Assembly: GCF_902459465.1 (NCBI RefSeq)
Contig: NC_047066.1
Location: forward strand, 11,721,047 to 11,785,046
Source of the DNA: Asterias rubens
Taxonomy: Eukaryota > Echinodermata > Asteroidea > Forcipulatida > Asteriidae
DNA length: 64,000 nucleotides
Direction of reading: 5' to 3'
This document shows positions 15,101-23,368 of this stretch, one piece after another. Position numbers and translations under genes: made by a program. Every line of letters starts with the position of its first letter. The first letter of the stretch is position 1. The notes beneath the pieces were generated by a model that was not told the origin of the DNA, ran no database searches, and worked only from the letters and a program-made list of their open reading frames with translations.

Positions 15101-16971
15101 TTAAAAGTGCAATTTTGTTTACTTGCACCCCAAGGCCATTCCACCCATAAAAAAAATTGTCAATTATTTACCTGAACTGACTCTTAAATTTTAAAAGAGC
15201 CAACACTCCCACCAACGAGTAGGCATACCAGCAAGTTTGATTTATAAATGTTTATGATAATAATGAACCATTTTTGTAGAGCGCATATCACAATCACAGA
15301 GAAGTCCCTATGCGCTTTGAGAAGAAAACAAAAGAGAAGTAAAAGTTAATAATTTTGGTCTCATGAGACCAAAATTATTTTGTTAGCATGTAAAATCCCC
15401 TTAACCAGTTATGGTATCATACCAAAACCATAGCATAACTGGTTAATACGTTTTTACATGCTAAAACTGAGACGAAAATTATTACTTTTACTCATTTCTC
15501 AAAAACTACAGCACCTCAGTAAGTAAAATTTCAAGGGAAGCTTTCTACTATCATAATCTTCAAACTGTAAGTTTAATGTAAATCTGTGGACATTGTGATT
15601 TTTGTTAGGGAAAATTACATAATATGGTTTAATTGATATCTCACTAACCGTAGAAATTCCAACCAGCAAAGTATCGGGGTCAAAGGTTCGACACTGTCTT
15701 GGGCCATTGTAATGTCTCCAATTTATGTAAATGAATTAACATAGTTGTTCAATTGGGTCAGATCCCATGCTACTCGTACTCGTGAAGGGACGGACTGAGA
15801 AGTTCATCTGGTTGCTTATGTTTGTTTAGGAGTGTTAAAAAAAATAAAAAAATACACGCTGCTTATTATTCACATATCAGTTGTGCTCTACTATTGTGGG
15901 GAAAAAACGTTTTACCCCCACCCCCCCCCCACCCACCCACAACATAAAGACTTTGCAATTGAACAAACAAAATGTAAAACACGTGACGGGACGGAATGAA
16001 GAAATTATGCAACTGCTGTAGACCTAATCTGTGTACAATACTAATTTTATTCAAATTGAATAAGAGGAAAACAACAATTGTCATGCCATTGAGTAAAACT
16101 ATTGCCCTTCACACTATAGGGCATCATAGATTGATCCTTCTGCAAATAAAAAACACTTATATTTAAAAACAAAATGGTAATGTGACCGGACGTTAATGAC
16201 GGGACGGAAATTAATGTTGTAAATGTATGTGTAAATTGTGGGTTTGGATCTGAAATCTTTAAAAAAGCTTGATAAAAAAACTATGATAAATTTAAAAATT
16301 ACTGGCATTCAAAACACGGTTTTCTTCTTTAAAGACACTGGACACTGTTGGTAATTGTCAAAGACCAGTCTTCTCACTTGGTGTATCTAAACATGTGCAT
16401 GAAATAACAAACCTGTGAAAGTTTGAGCTCATTTGGTCGTTGAAGTTTCGAGATAATAGTGGAAGAAAAACACCCTTGTCACACGAAGTTGTGTGCTTTC
16501 AGATGCTTGATTCCGAGATTTCAAAATTCTAAATCTGAGGTCTTGAAAACAAATTCGTCGAAAATTACTTCTTTTCGAAAACTATGTTACTCAGAGGGGC
16601 CGTTTCTCACAAGGTTTTATACCATCAACCTCTCCCCATTACTCGTTACCAAGTAGGGTTTTATGCTAATAATTATTTTGAGTAATTTAACCGAAAGTGT
16701 CCACTGCCTTTAATGTTTATAATAATATGCAAAAATACCGGACAGCGTTTTGAGATTCTTGCTTATGTAAGACGCTATATCAACAATAAAATACTATTGC
16801 TGTAATGTTTATAAAAACAATACACACATAACCCCCCCCCCCCCCACCACCACCCCCCAAAAAAAAAAACACCAACAAACTACAATAACAACAACAACAA
16901 CAAACAAACAAACAAATTGTCATGAAACACTCACCCGTTATGAGGGCCACTTTGCCTTTCAATGAGCTCAT
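1..16971 (-). CDS. Classical short-chain dehydrogenase/reductase gene (nine exons visible; 3' end off window)
   Basis: Joining 16971-16935, 10458-10319, 9315-9223, 5946-5808, 5326-5286, 4368-4299, 1674-1638, 1318-1252 and 161-1 gives 261 residues with no stop. All splice phases agree, and all introns are GT-AG. The product is a classical SDR oxidoreductase of about the usual length (250-270 aa). Seen in sequence: Rossmann glycine motif TGSTSGIG at residues 12-19, NNAG at 92-95, catalytic Asn 117, Ser 144, and YCMSK with Tyr 157 and Lys 161, then NPG at 186-188 and the C-terminal TVDGG. Basic residues in LTGRREKN after the second strand suggest NADPH preference (inference). The closest family style is the FabG-like 3-oxoacyl reductase SDRs common in invertebrates; the true substrate cannot be told from sequence. 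No signal peptide or membrane segment is seen, so probably cytosolic. Introns carry many transposons. The frame is still open at base 1. Confidence 0.93.
288..540. mobile_element. Inverted-repeat element, GGCTCTGCTTACTG family
   Basis: Left TCATGGCTCTGCTTACTGTA, right GGTAAGCAGAGCCATGCAAT. Lies in the last SDR intron visible. Confidence 0.8.
1252..1318 (-). CDS. SDR exon 8 (NPG segment)
   Basis: 67 bp; completes the Asn of [16 protein letters not shown] and ends KRYEA. Acceptor TTTGACAG. The donor GCG|GTAGGT is chosen because it keeps phase 0 into exon 9; a GTATAT donor four bases further would break the frame. Confidence 0.87.
1471..1496. repeat. (AAT)n microsatellite, SDR intron 7
   Basis: AATAATAATAATAATAAT run; a similar (ATT)n run is at 13425-13442. 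Confidence 0.9.
1638..1674 (-). CDS. SDR exon 7 (37 bp)
   Basis: A 37 bp exon encoding (D)[11 protein letters not shown] and the first two bases of Asn, the conserved SDR strand F. Acceptor CTCACAG, donor AA|GTGAGT. Phases (2 bases in, 2 out) match both neighbours. Confidence 0.9.
1712..2285 (+). mobile_element. tRNA-derived SINE split by a TTAA family 5 element
   Basis: Left half 1712-1814 with CATCAGACTCGATTTCTGAT and B box GTGGTTCGATTCC, ending ACTTGAGCAAGGAACTT; right half 2204-2285 (ACCATAATTGCTTCACTTCA) continues it. Confidence 0.7.
1819..2201. mobile_element. TTAA family 5 (AGGAACACGTTGCC ends) inserted in a SINE
   Basis: TTAA at 1815 and 2202; ends AGGAACACGTTGCCTTGGAT and its reverse complement. 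Nearly palindromic overall; centre holds CACGGTCGGCCATTTATGG and its inverse. Flanking SINE halves are 1712-1814 and 2204-2285. Confidence 0.9.
2297..3206. mobile_element. TTAA family 2 (AGGGAAGGTACAC ends) carrying a nested family 4 element
   Basis: TTAA at 2293 and 3207; ends AGGGAAGGTACACATTTGG and CGTGTACTTTCCTT. Split at 2609 by the 2613-3159 element. Internal sequence (AAGACCAGTCTTCTCACTTA) is shared with family 1. Confidence 0.85.
2613..3159. mobile_element. TTAA family 4 (AGTCACCTGGAA ends)
   Basis: TTAA at 2609 and 3160; ends AGTCACCTGGAAATATAATT and CACTTCCAGGTGACT. The interior is itself a long inverted repeat: 2755-2835 against about 2938-3020, sharing GTCAATCGAGGCAGACTTTG and TACATGTAC. 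Confidence 0.85.
3905..4255. mobile_element. TTAA family 1, right end truncated, beside SDR exon 6
   Basis: Begins AGGCACTGGACACTATTGGT, carries the family internal motifs and breaks off near 4255 before reaching its second end. The 3' splice neighbourhood of exon 6 starts about 45 bp further on. Confidence 0.85.
4299..4368 (-). CDS. SDR exon 6 (YxxxK active site; 70 bp)
   Basis: Encodes [20 protein letters not shown] and SAH; Tyr 157 and Lys 161 form the YxxxK active site at the normal 13-residue spacing after Ser 144. Acceptor TTGACAG, donor CATG|GTAATA. The left end of a truncated TTAA element lies within about 50 bp downstream, and an inverted-repeat element begins about 50 bp upstream. 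The residues SAH stand where most relatives have a Leu-Glu ending. Confidence 0.9.
4419..4620. mobile_element. Same GGCTCTGCTTACTG family, SDR intron 5
   Basis: Left GGGCCCAACTTCATGGATCA, right TGCAGGGCCATAAAACTTAG; interior TGCTGATTCTTTGCTTACGA. Confidence 0.7.
4745..4900. mobile_element. tRNA-like SINE heads in both orientations
   Basis: Plus 4761-4808: TGTTCAAGCGGTTAAGAGCA, CAGACTCTGGTGTTT (tRNA-Leu-like). Minus 4898-4833: TAGCTCAGTTGGTAGAGC (A box) and TTGGTTCAAATCCAA (B box with intact T stem), but the acceptor strands do not pair. Confidence 0.6.
5286..5326 (-). CDS. SDR exon 5 (catalytic Ser; 41 bp)
   Basis: A 41 bp exon encoding (G)[13 protein letters not shown] with the catalytic serine 144. 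Acceptor TTCCAG, donor CCT|GTAAGT. It is too short to be seen as an open frame by itself; the assignment rests on splice sites, phase and the NVSS motif. Confidence 0.9.
5808..5946 (-). CDS. SDR exon 4 (NNAG and catalytic Asn)
   Basis: 139 bp, phase 0 to 1. Starts [20 protein letters not shown] and includes LNVRAPLQL with the catalytic Asn of the N-S-Y-K tetrad. Acceptor TACCAG, donor AAGG|GTATGA. Confidence 0.93.
5985..6060 (+). mobile_element. tRNA-like SINE fragment
   Basis: GCTGGTTTAAGAGCACGGAC, GAGCGTTGGGGTTCTGG and GAGTGTGGGTTT: a decayed tRNA-Leu-like head. Confidence 0.5.
6068..6226. mobile_element. Inverted-repeat element, CATAGACCTTTTCGCGAATAC
   Basis: Ends CATAGACCTTTTCGCGAATA and ATTTGCGATAAGGTCTATG; centre AGGTGCATTGTGG and CCACAATGCACCT. 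In SDR intron 3. Confidence 0.75.
6940..8420. repeat. Rearranged repeat cluster in SDR intron 3
   Basis: Block Y (AACATTTGCC-TTATTTTGAGGG, then GTTAATTT-TATGGAGA) occurs at about 7068, 7935 (partial) and 8005. Block X (GGCAAAAT-TACATCCTGAGTCC ... GAACTTTG) at about 7009 and 8158. 7041-7073 recurs inverted at 8262-8290 (TTCACAAAGTTCGTAACTAT). No frame of note; a 96-codon plus frame at 8231 has no recognisable features. Confidence 0.55.
9223..9315 (-). CDS. SDR exon 3
   Basis: 93 bp, 31 codons, phase 0 to 0: [20 protein letters not shown] and on to ERFGQIDVL. It contains the conserved D-L/V segment that contacts the adenine ring and the xIDVLVNNAG lead-in. Acceptor TTGTAG, donor CTG|GTGAGT. 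A palindromic TTAA-type element remnant begins about 40 bp upstream in the intron. Confidence 0.93.
9353..9622. mobile_element. TTAA family 5 remnant in SDR intron 2
   Basis: Left end lost (starts CGAGTTGGTCTTTGAAAAGC), centre with ACGGTCGGCCATTTGTGGG and inverse, right end CCAAGGCAACGTGTT without TTAA. About 40 bp from exon 3. Confidence 0.8.
9888..10290 (-). mobile_element. tRNA-derived SINE
   Basis: Minus strand: tRNA-Leu-like head TGTCGTTGTGAAGCAGTC through GAGTGTGGGTTCAAATCCGG (B box GGTTCAAATCC), then a body continuing to about 9888 with CCCGGTCGTGACACTTGTG. Directly downstream of SDR exon 2. Not a functional tRNA: the head is mutated and lacks a 3' acceptor. Confidence 0.7.
10319..10458 (-). 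CDS. SDR exon 2 (Rossmann core)
   Basis: 140 bp, phase 1 to 0. Encodes [14 protein letters not shown] onward, covering the dinucleotide-binding loop, helix A and the LTGRREKN segment, ending PKDK|GTAATG. The acceptor is AAG rather than CAG. A short duplicate of its 5' edge, reading the same acceptor and first codons, lies just upstream at about 10537-10585. Confidence 0.93.
11865..12013. mobile_element. Palindromic element, GGTCGATTTCACAAAGAATT
   Basis: Outer CAGGGGTCGATTTCACAAAG and CTTTGTGAAATCCACCCCTG; interior rich in TTAGGACTAGTCCTAA. Confidence 0.85.
12243..13290. repeat. Tandem repeat, unit 125-130 bp, about seven copies
   Basis: Units start with CCGGAAGTGGGACC at 12243, 12372, 12501, 12626, 12824 and about 12952 and 13163 (the last diverged), with one partial unit near 12694. 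Each contains ACTACACAACCGAT, a T run, TAGACTCCTTGGGCATT and CCTTTACTTCCGGGTC. The first two are nearly identical, the rest diverged. Confidence 0.9.
13443..13782. mobile_element. TTAA family 3, left end lost
   Basis: Right end GAAAGTGTCCAATGGCT plus TTAA intact; the left end is replaced by an (ATT)n run. Lies within the 4.2 kb element. Confidence 0.8.
13790..14940. repeat. Diverged tandem segments inside the 4.2 kb element
   Basis: GTACTGTCACAACAGGATAC or a close variant at about 13793, 14152 and 14728, each followed by AAG-T-TTT-TC-CCAGA and AAAGGAAA; segments diverge by indels. Confidence 0.6.
15340..15492. repeat. Palindromic element, AAAAGTTAATAATTTTGGTCTC
   Basis: Outer arms of about 65 bp; the left arm itself contains the perfect palindrome AATTTTGGTCTCATGAGACC and on. 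Centre AACCAGTTATGGTATCATAC and its inverse. Confidence 0.8.
16333..16709. mobile_element. TTAA element family 1 (AGACACTGGACACT ends), complete
   Basis: TTAA at 16329 and 16710; ends AGACACTGGACAC and GTGTCCACTGCCT. Internal landmarks CACACGAAGTTGTGTGCTTT and CAGAGGGGCCGTTTCTCAC are shared by all family members. No coding capacity. Confidence 0.9.
16935..16971 (-). CDS. SDR exon 1 (start codon)
   Basis: Encodes [12 protein letters not shown] plus the first base of the glycine codon that opens the TGxxxGxG motif. The ATG has C at -3, a modest context. The donor is G|GTGAGT. Only 37 coding bases precede an intron of about 6.5 kb, which contains the 4.2 kb TTAA element. Confidence 0.9.
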
Positions 16972-17522
16972 GGTCGAGTCTATAAATGAAAATACTCTTT
17001 GGAAATGAAAGTAATGAAAAACTGAAAATTAAGTTGATCTAGCTGGGCGAACTTCCAAACATATTAGTTTTGAAAAGACAATTTTACTGTATGCACTTGC
17101 AGTATACGCATGCAGATATAGCAACTGTATGTTTTCTAAGTACACACAGATTTATGTGGTTTATTTACCCGCATTATTTACTACTTATTCAGCCATTCTC
17201 ATGTGACATTTATCAGAAAATTTTATGGCTTCGGCTAGATTTCCACGCCATCATATCATGTTGAATTAAGTGAAGGACGTCATTTGCTGCTATACACACT
17301 TAGCAACAGTCGTTGCCGTATAGCTGTATAGCTGCGCGTCGGATACGGCCTGAAGCCTTTAGACTTAATAACTTCAAGTTGGAAATCACATTTGTAATGA
17401 TACAACTTTTTCTTGCGGCAGCCATTAAAATCCTCGGTTACCGTTCAATAATATTGACAAATTTGGCTCTTTTGAGGGTGTTTAACTATTAATAACAACA
17501 GTCTTCACCTGATATATCACCC

Positions 17523-17558
17523 ATGAGAAGGCGAACAATTTGCATCAATGATATTAAG
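17523..17558 (+). other. Possible divergent transcript, first exon
   Basis: ATG frame MRRRTICINDIK meeting a perfect donor AAG|GTAAGT, 550 bp from and divergent to the SDR start. The nearest acceptor (ATTTCAG at about 18160) would add LQGSAEMRQCEKRNMC and a stop: 28 residues. Too short to call a gene; more likely a non-coding divergent transcript if real. Confidence 0.2.
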
Positions 17559-18467
17559 GTAAGTTTTGTTATAAATGTAATTTTTTATGATAATTTACTT
17601 CGCGTTAAAAATGACGGATACAAGTATGTGTGGCCGATACACTTAGTGCTGCATCTAATTCGTGAAAATTGTCTTTTGGTTTTATTCTCAACATTTACTG
17701 ATGAAGAGAAGCTACATTCGGGAATTATTTGACAGGATAATATTTGTGAAAGTAGGGCCTGTCTTCTTAACTTGTTTATGGTTTTATTTTTCGTTGGCAG
17801 ACATCAAATTCCTTGTCTGCATGCTGATTAAAAACGAAAGTTGTTTATTATTTAAATACGTATAAATAATATAATCCCCAGGCGGAGAGAGCTAGACAGT
17901 GATAGATATTAGTTATAAATATTGCGGTTTTGTTTAAGCTGAACCGTTTTTTTTTTTACAAACATTACATCGAACACTGTTGTTACTTATGAATAATATT
18001 TCGCTTTGTTCCCTTTTTTTCAAGAAATGTTTTGTTGTAGGCCTACTTTTTTAATAATAATATTTTATATATTGTTTACTTCTGACTGATGTACCGGGTA
18101 TTTAGTAATTTATTTGAGTTTTTGATCATACTCAAAGGATTGTATCTACTTCTCATTTCAGTTACAAGGATCTGCAGAAATGCGTCAATGTGAGAAGCGT
18201 AACATGTGCTAGCCAGTTCCGCATCGAAGCGAAAGGCCTGTTAGTTCATTTCAGAACAATATAAGATGTCATCAGTAGGCCTGGACAACAAGTGAAGTTT
18301 ACTACTCATCTAGTGTCAAAAACATTGTAGTCACGACTTTGACACTAGTTACGACTATTTTAAACTCCTAAGATACATTGCGGCAAGTTGTTTGCCGCAG
18401 GCCCAATCCAGTAAAATTTGTGCTAAAAGGATTGAAGTTGTTGGGAATAGTCAAGAGCGACACAATG

Positions 18468-18612
18468 GGAGACTTTCCAACGCTAGGTGGCAGCAGACTT
18501 ACCGGGTAAACTTCCATTGTTTACGTAGTTTCGAGCTTGCGCATAATTCTGAGAACAATTGCTTTACCCGGTAAGTCTGCTGCCACCTATCGTCCTAGAA
18601 AGTCTCCTGTTG
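18468..18612. mobile_element. Inverted-repeat element, GGTGGCAGCAGACTTACC
   Basis: AGGTGGCAGCAGACTTACCG with GGTAAA at 18485 and its inverse near 18575; outer arms GGAGACTTTC and GAAAGTCTCC. Confidence 0.8.
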
Positions 18613-19714
18613 GTTAACCAAGCAACAGTCGTGACTGTTTTTGTAGTAGTCATGGTAGCACGTCGACTATCTGGTTAGTTGAAAAATGGTATTTTGTAAC
18701 TTGACAAGGCTATCAATAGTCTCCACTTCAACACTTGTCATACTAGTTGCTCAGGCTTAGTCATCGGTAGAGGAAATATCACCTGTGATTCAGCAGAAGA
18801 AACTTCACCAGTGTCGATAAAGATATCAAGCTCAATTCTAACTCTGTAAAGTAACATGAAGCAAACTGATCTGTCCTTATTTGCTAATTTTTGCTAGCAA
18901 CTATTCTACAGCTGAAAAATACAGTCAGAAAAAGCTTGACAATTCCGAAATACTAACCTACAGTAACAGTTGACGAAATAATCATGTTTCTTGACTTTAA
19001 AGTGGAGATCATCATAATTGCAATGAACTTAAAAGAACTTAAAAGAACTTAAAAGTAACCTAACATTTTCCCAGCCTAATGGGAGAACACAAACAATTAT
19101 TTATTAGCATCGTCTTTGTAATCTTAAAATAGTTATTTAAAAAATCAATCGCTGTATTTTGATATTTCTTTTGTTTAAAATTAACTCAATTTATGATAAA
19201 AATAAAGTTTTCATTGTAGTGCATTATAGCTTGTATGCAGTTTTTACTTGATAGTCAGAGTATATTATTTTTATTCGAAAAGAATACTCTAGTTTTCAAA
19301 TAACAGAACTTACCTTTCGAAATTTCCCTGCTTTCCAGTTTCAATGCAAGGCATGTTGTTGACATATATTACAACAAAATAAAGCTATGTTTTCAGAACA
19401 TTTTTGGTCAGTTTCGTTGTTGATGAAAACAACCATCATTTGTTGGCTTTCACTAAAATAAGTCATTTTTCAATCAAGTGAAGCTAAAAAGTGGGCTGCT
19501 TTAATTATTACAAGTTATTGAGGTATTTTTACAATATTACCCATCAGAAAGCGAATAAGCGTTTGTTACAATACAAATGGTATGTTTTGTGGTGGTTTTA
19601 ACTTTTTTTTAATTTATTTTTACAATCATTAAATAAATGCCTCACACACAAAAAGCAGACGACGCACGTTTATTCTCGTGCATTATTATTTCCCCCATGA
19701 TCCACCACGCGGGC

Positions 19715-19915
19715 CACATGAAGCCTAAGCCAGTGAAGCCGAAGTGTTTCGAAACAATTTCGTCGCAATGTTGTTTATTGTGAAGCCTGAGGCTCACTGA
19801 GCCGGAGCCTGAAAATCCCAAGCCTCAAGCCTCAAGCCTGAGCCTTCGATTCGAAAACGTCTCAAGTCTATCTGAAGCCCTGAGCCCGAGCTGAAGCTAG
19901 CCGCATTTCTGGCCC
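19715..19915. repeat. AGCCTSA-type simple repeat
   Basis: Dense AAGCCTGAGCC / AGCCTCAAGCCTCAAGCCTG motifs in both orientations. Confidence 0.6.
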
Positions 19916-19934
19916 TATTTCTGGCCCGATGTTC

Positions 19935-20187
19935 TACGGAAGCATGACTCATTTTCTTGGAGCTGCTAAGCACAATTTGTTTGCTTAGTCTGACATTTTT
20001 GCCTTGATAAAACAGGATTACCAATCAATTCCACATGATGTTCAGGATAAGCAAACAACAGCCGCATACCTGTAACAGGCAGTATGCAACAAATAGAAAC
20101 TTGGTTGGTAAATCTGTTTTTATCAAGGAAGACATTTCATGTTACGCAAATTTTTGTGCTTAGCAGCTCTATGAAATTGGGCAACGG
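19935..20187. mobile_element. Same inverted-repeat family
   Basis: Keeps AAAACAGGATTACCAATCAA and inverse; end AGCAGCTCTATGAAATTGGG. Confidence 0.75.
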
Positions 20188-20574
20188 GCCGTGTATTCAG
20201 GAAAGGAAAACAGAACACGTTCTTATTCTTATTCTTTATTTGGCCATTAAACAATTACAAATACAAGCAGACAGTATGTCAAATAGATAATTATGAGTAC
20301 ATGTTGAAAAGTAAATACAAAGCAAGAAAAACAGTAAGGGCACAGGAAATTACAAAACAACCCTAATGTGATGGCCAGGATAAACAAAAGTGTAATAAAA
20401 CACTGTAGCTCTAAAGCCTGTTAATCCAGTCACATAGGGAGGCAAACACACTATAATACTCTCTTTGGAAAATAATAATAATTTGAAGTAAATATAAATT
20501 TAAATAATCTGTATACACAAAGCACAATTTAAAATAACAAACCAAAACAAGAAATTAGACAAGCAAAAAATGTA

Positions 20575-20665
20575 ATAGCTAATAAATAAATAAACAAATA
20601 AATAGTTAATTAACAAATATAAATAAAAAGTATTAACAAATAAATAAATAAATAATTAGAAATAT
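20575..20665. repeat. (AAAT)n microsatellite
   Basis: Interrupted runs of AAATAAATAAAC/T. Confidence 0.85.
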
Positions 20666-20716
20666 ACATGTAAAAAGAGATAAAGCAACAAAAATTCAAT
20701 ATAGGGATGGATTTAA

Positions 20717-21084
20717 AGCCATTTGGACTCTTTCGGTAAACAGTATTTTCCAAGGCCCACACTTCGTGTATCACAACTTCTATATAAAATAACAAACCTG
20801 TGGAAATTTAGGCTCAATCGGTCATCAGAGTCGGGAGAAAATAACGGGGAAAACCCATCCTTGTATCCGCACGTTTCGCCGTGTCATGACATGTGTTTAA
20901 AATATATCCGTAATTCTCGCTACCGAGAATTGACATTGTTTTACCTTTTTCTCAAAAAGTAAAGCATTTCATGGACTAATATTTCAAGAGAAGTCTTTCA
21001 CCACAACCTTCTGTAAACCCTGTAAGTTGTTTGTAAATCTGTGAACTTTTATTTGTTTTTCTGTACTGAAAGGGTCCAATGGCT
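20717..21084. mobile_element. TTAA family 3, complete
   Basis: TTAA at 20713 and 21085; ends AGCCATTTGGACTCTTTCGG and AGGGTCCAATGGCT. Same internal landmarks as the 36981 copy, opposite orientation. Confidence 0.9.
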
Positions 21085-21305
21085 TTAACAAAAAATTAAG
21101 ATTGCTTAATCAACGAAAACGTTAATTAAGCAATCCCCTTTTCCCACTATAAATACTCTTACATTTAATAAACAGATGATTAAATGTGAAAGTAATCAAA
21201 ACAACCAATCGATTAATAATAAAAATAAAAAAAAATTTAAACAAGCAAATAAATAGTTAAATTAAATTAATAAAACATATTGAAATTTTATTACCTTTTA
21301 CATGC

Positions 21306-21333
21306 ACTCATCTATCTATCTATCTATCTATCC
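21306..21333. repeat. (TCTA)n microsatellite
   Basis: About six to seven copies; a second, interrupted run lies at 40873-40908. Confidence 0.9.
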
Positions 21334-21510
21334 ACCCCGTCATTTATTTATCCACTCAATCATATATGATAAAATATAACTAAATAGATGAACAGATAGA
21401 ACAAATAAACTAACAAACAATAAGTAGATGTAAATTCAATGTATGCAATTAAAGGCGGTGGAATTTGGTATTCCCTTCATTATAATTTTAACGAACTCGG
21501 AAAAAAGTAT

Positions 21511-21886
21511 TTAAAGGCAGTGGACACTTTTGGTACTTGCCATAGACTAGCCTTAACAGTTGGTGTATCTCAACATATGCATAAAATAACAAGCCTGTGA
21601 AAATTTGAGCTCAATCGGTCATCGAAGTTGCGAGATAATAATGAAAGAAAAATAACCCTTGTCACACGAAGTTGTGTGCGTTTAGATGGTTGATTTCGAG
21701 ACCTCAAGTTCTAAATCTGAGCTCTCGAAATCAAATTCGTGAAAAATTACTTCTTTGTCGAAAACTATGGCACTTCAGAGGGAGCCGTTTCTCACAATGT
21801 AGTATACCATTAACCTCTCCCCATTACTCGTCACCAATAAAGGTTTTATACCACTTTTGAGTAATATTACCAATAGTGTCCATTAA
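21511..21886. mobile_element. TTAA family 1 copy
   Basis: TTAA then AGGCAGTGGACACTTTTGGT at the left; right end AATAGTGTCCA then TTAA. The last five bases of the usual right end are missing. Confidence 0.85.
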
Positions 21887-21889
21887 ATT

Positions 21890-22036
21890 GTTTTAATGTT
21901 TTCTCGAAAAGTAAAGCATTTCATGGAATAATATTTCTAGTGAAGTCTTTCACCATTACCTTCTGTAAACCCTGTGAGTTATTAGTAAATCTGTGAACTT
22001 TTTTTTTCTGTGCCAAAAGTGTATAATGGCTTTAAC
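21890..22036. mobile_element. TTAA family 3 fragment
   Basis: Carries TTTCTCGAAAAGTAAAGC through CAAAAGTGTATAATGGCT and TTAA; only the last 150 bp of the element. Abuts a family 1 copy. Confidence 0.75.
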
Positions 22037-22093
22037 CGGTATATACGCGCCATTTTCTACCACGTAAAATCGTGCAGCCCATCATACTCAATC

Positions 22094-22490
22094 TTAAAGG
22101 CGGTGGACACTATTGGTAAGTACTCAAAATAATTATTAGCATAAAACCTTACTTGGTAACGAATTATGGGGAGCAGCTGTTGATCGTATAAAACATTATG
22201 AGAAACGGCTCCCTAGCTCTGCAAGCATAACGTAGTTTTCTATTTCGAAAAAAGAAGTAATTTTCCGCGAATTTGATTTCGAGACCTCAGAACTATAGAT
22301 TTTGAGGTCTCGAAATCAAGCATCTGAAAGCACACAAATTCGTGTGACAAGGGTGTGTTTTCTTTCATTATTATCTCGCAACTTTGACAACCAATTGAGC
22401 TCAAAAAAGCTCACTTATTATTTTATGCATGTTGAGATATACCAAGTGAGAAGACTAGTCTTTGACAATTACCAATAGTGTTCAGTGTCT
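22094..22490. mobile_element. TTAA family 1 copy, right end decayed
   Basis: TTAA then AGGCGGTGGACACTATTGGT at the left. The right end reads AATAGTGTTCAGTGTCTC with the TTAA lost. Confidence 0.85.
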
Positions 22491-22680
22491 CACTGCAGCG
22501 ACAACACGAAAACGATAAAGATAGAAAACGACGCAAAGAGAACGCATTCTATTAGTTGAAACTAGCTCCACGCAGAATACGCCCACACAGTAAGTTCAAC
22601 CAATCGAGGGCGTGCAACTTTAACGTTCTCTTTTAACGTTCTCGTTTTCGTTCTCGTTATTGATTGCAGAAAAAGATTAT
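22490..22680. mobile_element. Diverged relative of the 42393 inverted-repeat element
   Basis: CACTGCAGCGACAAC at the left, GTTCTCGTTATTGATTGCAG at the right; ATTCTATTAGTTGAA and AGTTCAACCAATCGAG inside. Confidence 0.6.
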
Positions 22681-23280
22681 TCCATAATCTGATAGACCAT
22701 ACCATGGGCATAGAAGCTAAATCGGTCCACTAATTAATACTGAATGTGATTTTGAGGTGCGAAAATCCAATGTGATGATTTCCAGGGCCCAGACAGTTGA
22801 TATTCAATAAAGATAGTGATCTTTGAGATTGACCATAATCCTATTATGTGATTTCTGTCTGGGATGTGACAATGAGATACGGATGTGATATTGTATAATT
22901 CCCTACCAGTATTACATCCAATTATACCGTTATTTTTAGCAGAGAAATCACATCCAGGCCGTTCACAGTGAAAGCGTCTGTTGCATTTTCACCCGTACAA
23001 GTGGGTGCGTTCGTTTAGCATCCCTGGGTCGACCCCGGTCTGCCCCGGTCGGTACGTTCGAATAGCTTCGACGGGGCTGACCCGGGTCGGCCCCCATTGC
23101 CCTGCTTGTGGAGTGGGTCACTTGGGGTCACCTGAGGTGCATGCCGTCACCACGAGAGGGCGAGTGTGATCGTTCGATTAGCTCTTGGCAGGGGCTCATC
23201 CGAGTGAGCACTGCGGGGTCGACCTATAGGGAAGCTTATCGAACCATGATCGAACGCACCCATTATGAATGTTATCCAAC

Positions 23281-23302
23281 CCCCCCCCCCCCCCCCCCCC
23301 CC
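23281..23302. repeat. Poly(C) tract
   Basis: 22 consecutive C. Shorter C/G runs occur at 8641, 8791, 15917, 16832, 26889, 28240 and 34090. Confidence 0.95.
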
Positions 23303-23368
23303 ATTTGTTTTGCACTTCTTCTGGGAATGAATGCATCTTATTTTACTTTGTCTGAATGTCACACCAGT

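Larger units (their letters stand above)
10950..15183. mobile_element. 4.2 kb TTAA-flanked non-autonomous DNA transposon in SDR intron 1
   Basis: Ends GAGTCAGTTCAGGTAAATAA and its reverse complement, with TTAA on both sides (10946-10949 and 15184-15187). The inverted repeat extends about 230 bp, including GTTGCCATGGTTACGGCTCA, with small differences. Inside: a palindromic element (11865-12013), a 125-130 bp satellite (12243-13290), a smaller TTAA element (13443-13782) and about 575 bp tandem segments (about 13795, 14150, 14727). No transposase frame is visible. TTAA targets are used by piggyBac and Kolobok elements; which applies is not decided. Confidence 0.75.
17000..19700. other. SDR upstream region
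   Basis: AT-rich, without a gene that can be supported. Contains the putative divergent exon at 17523, the inverted-repeat element at 18468 and an inverted pair around GTGTCAAAAACATTGTAGTC and ACTTTGACACTAG (18300-18355). No TATA box assigned. Confidence 0.5.

Noticed and set aside
16780..16934. Extension of SDR exon 1 into a Cys/Gly-rich tail
   Set aside because: This is read-through of the GTGAGT donor into intron and a poly(C) run; splicing to exon 2 restores the conserved motif.
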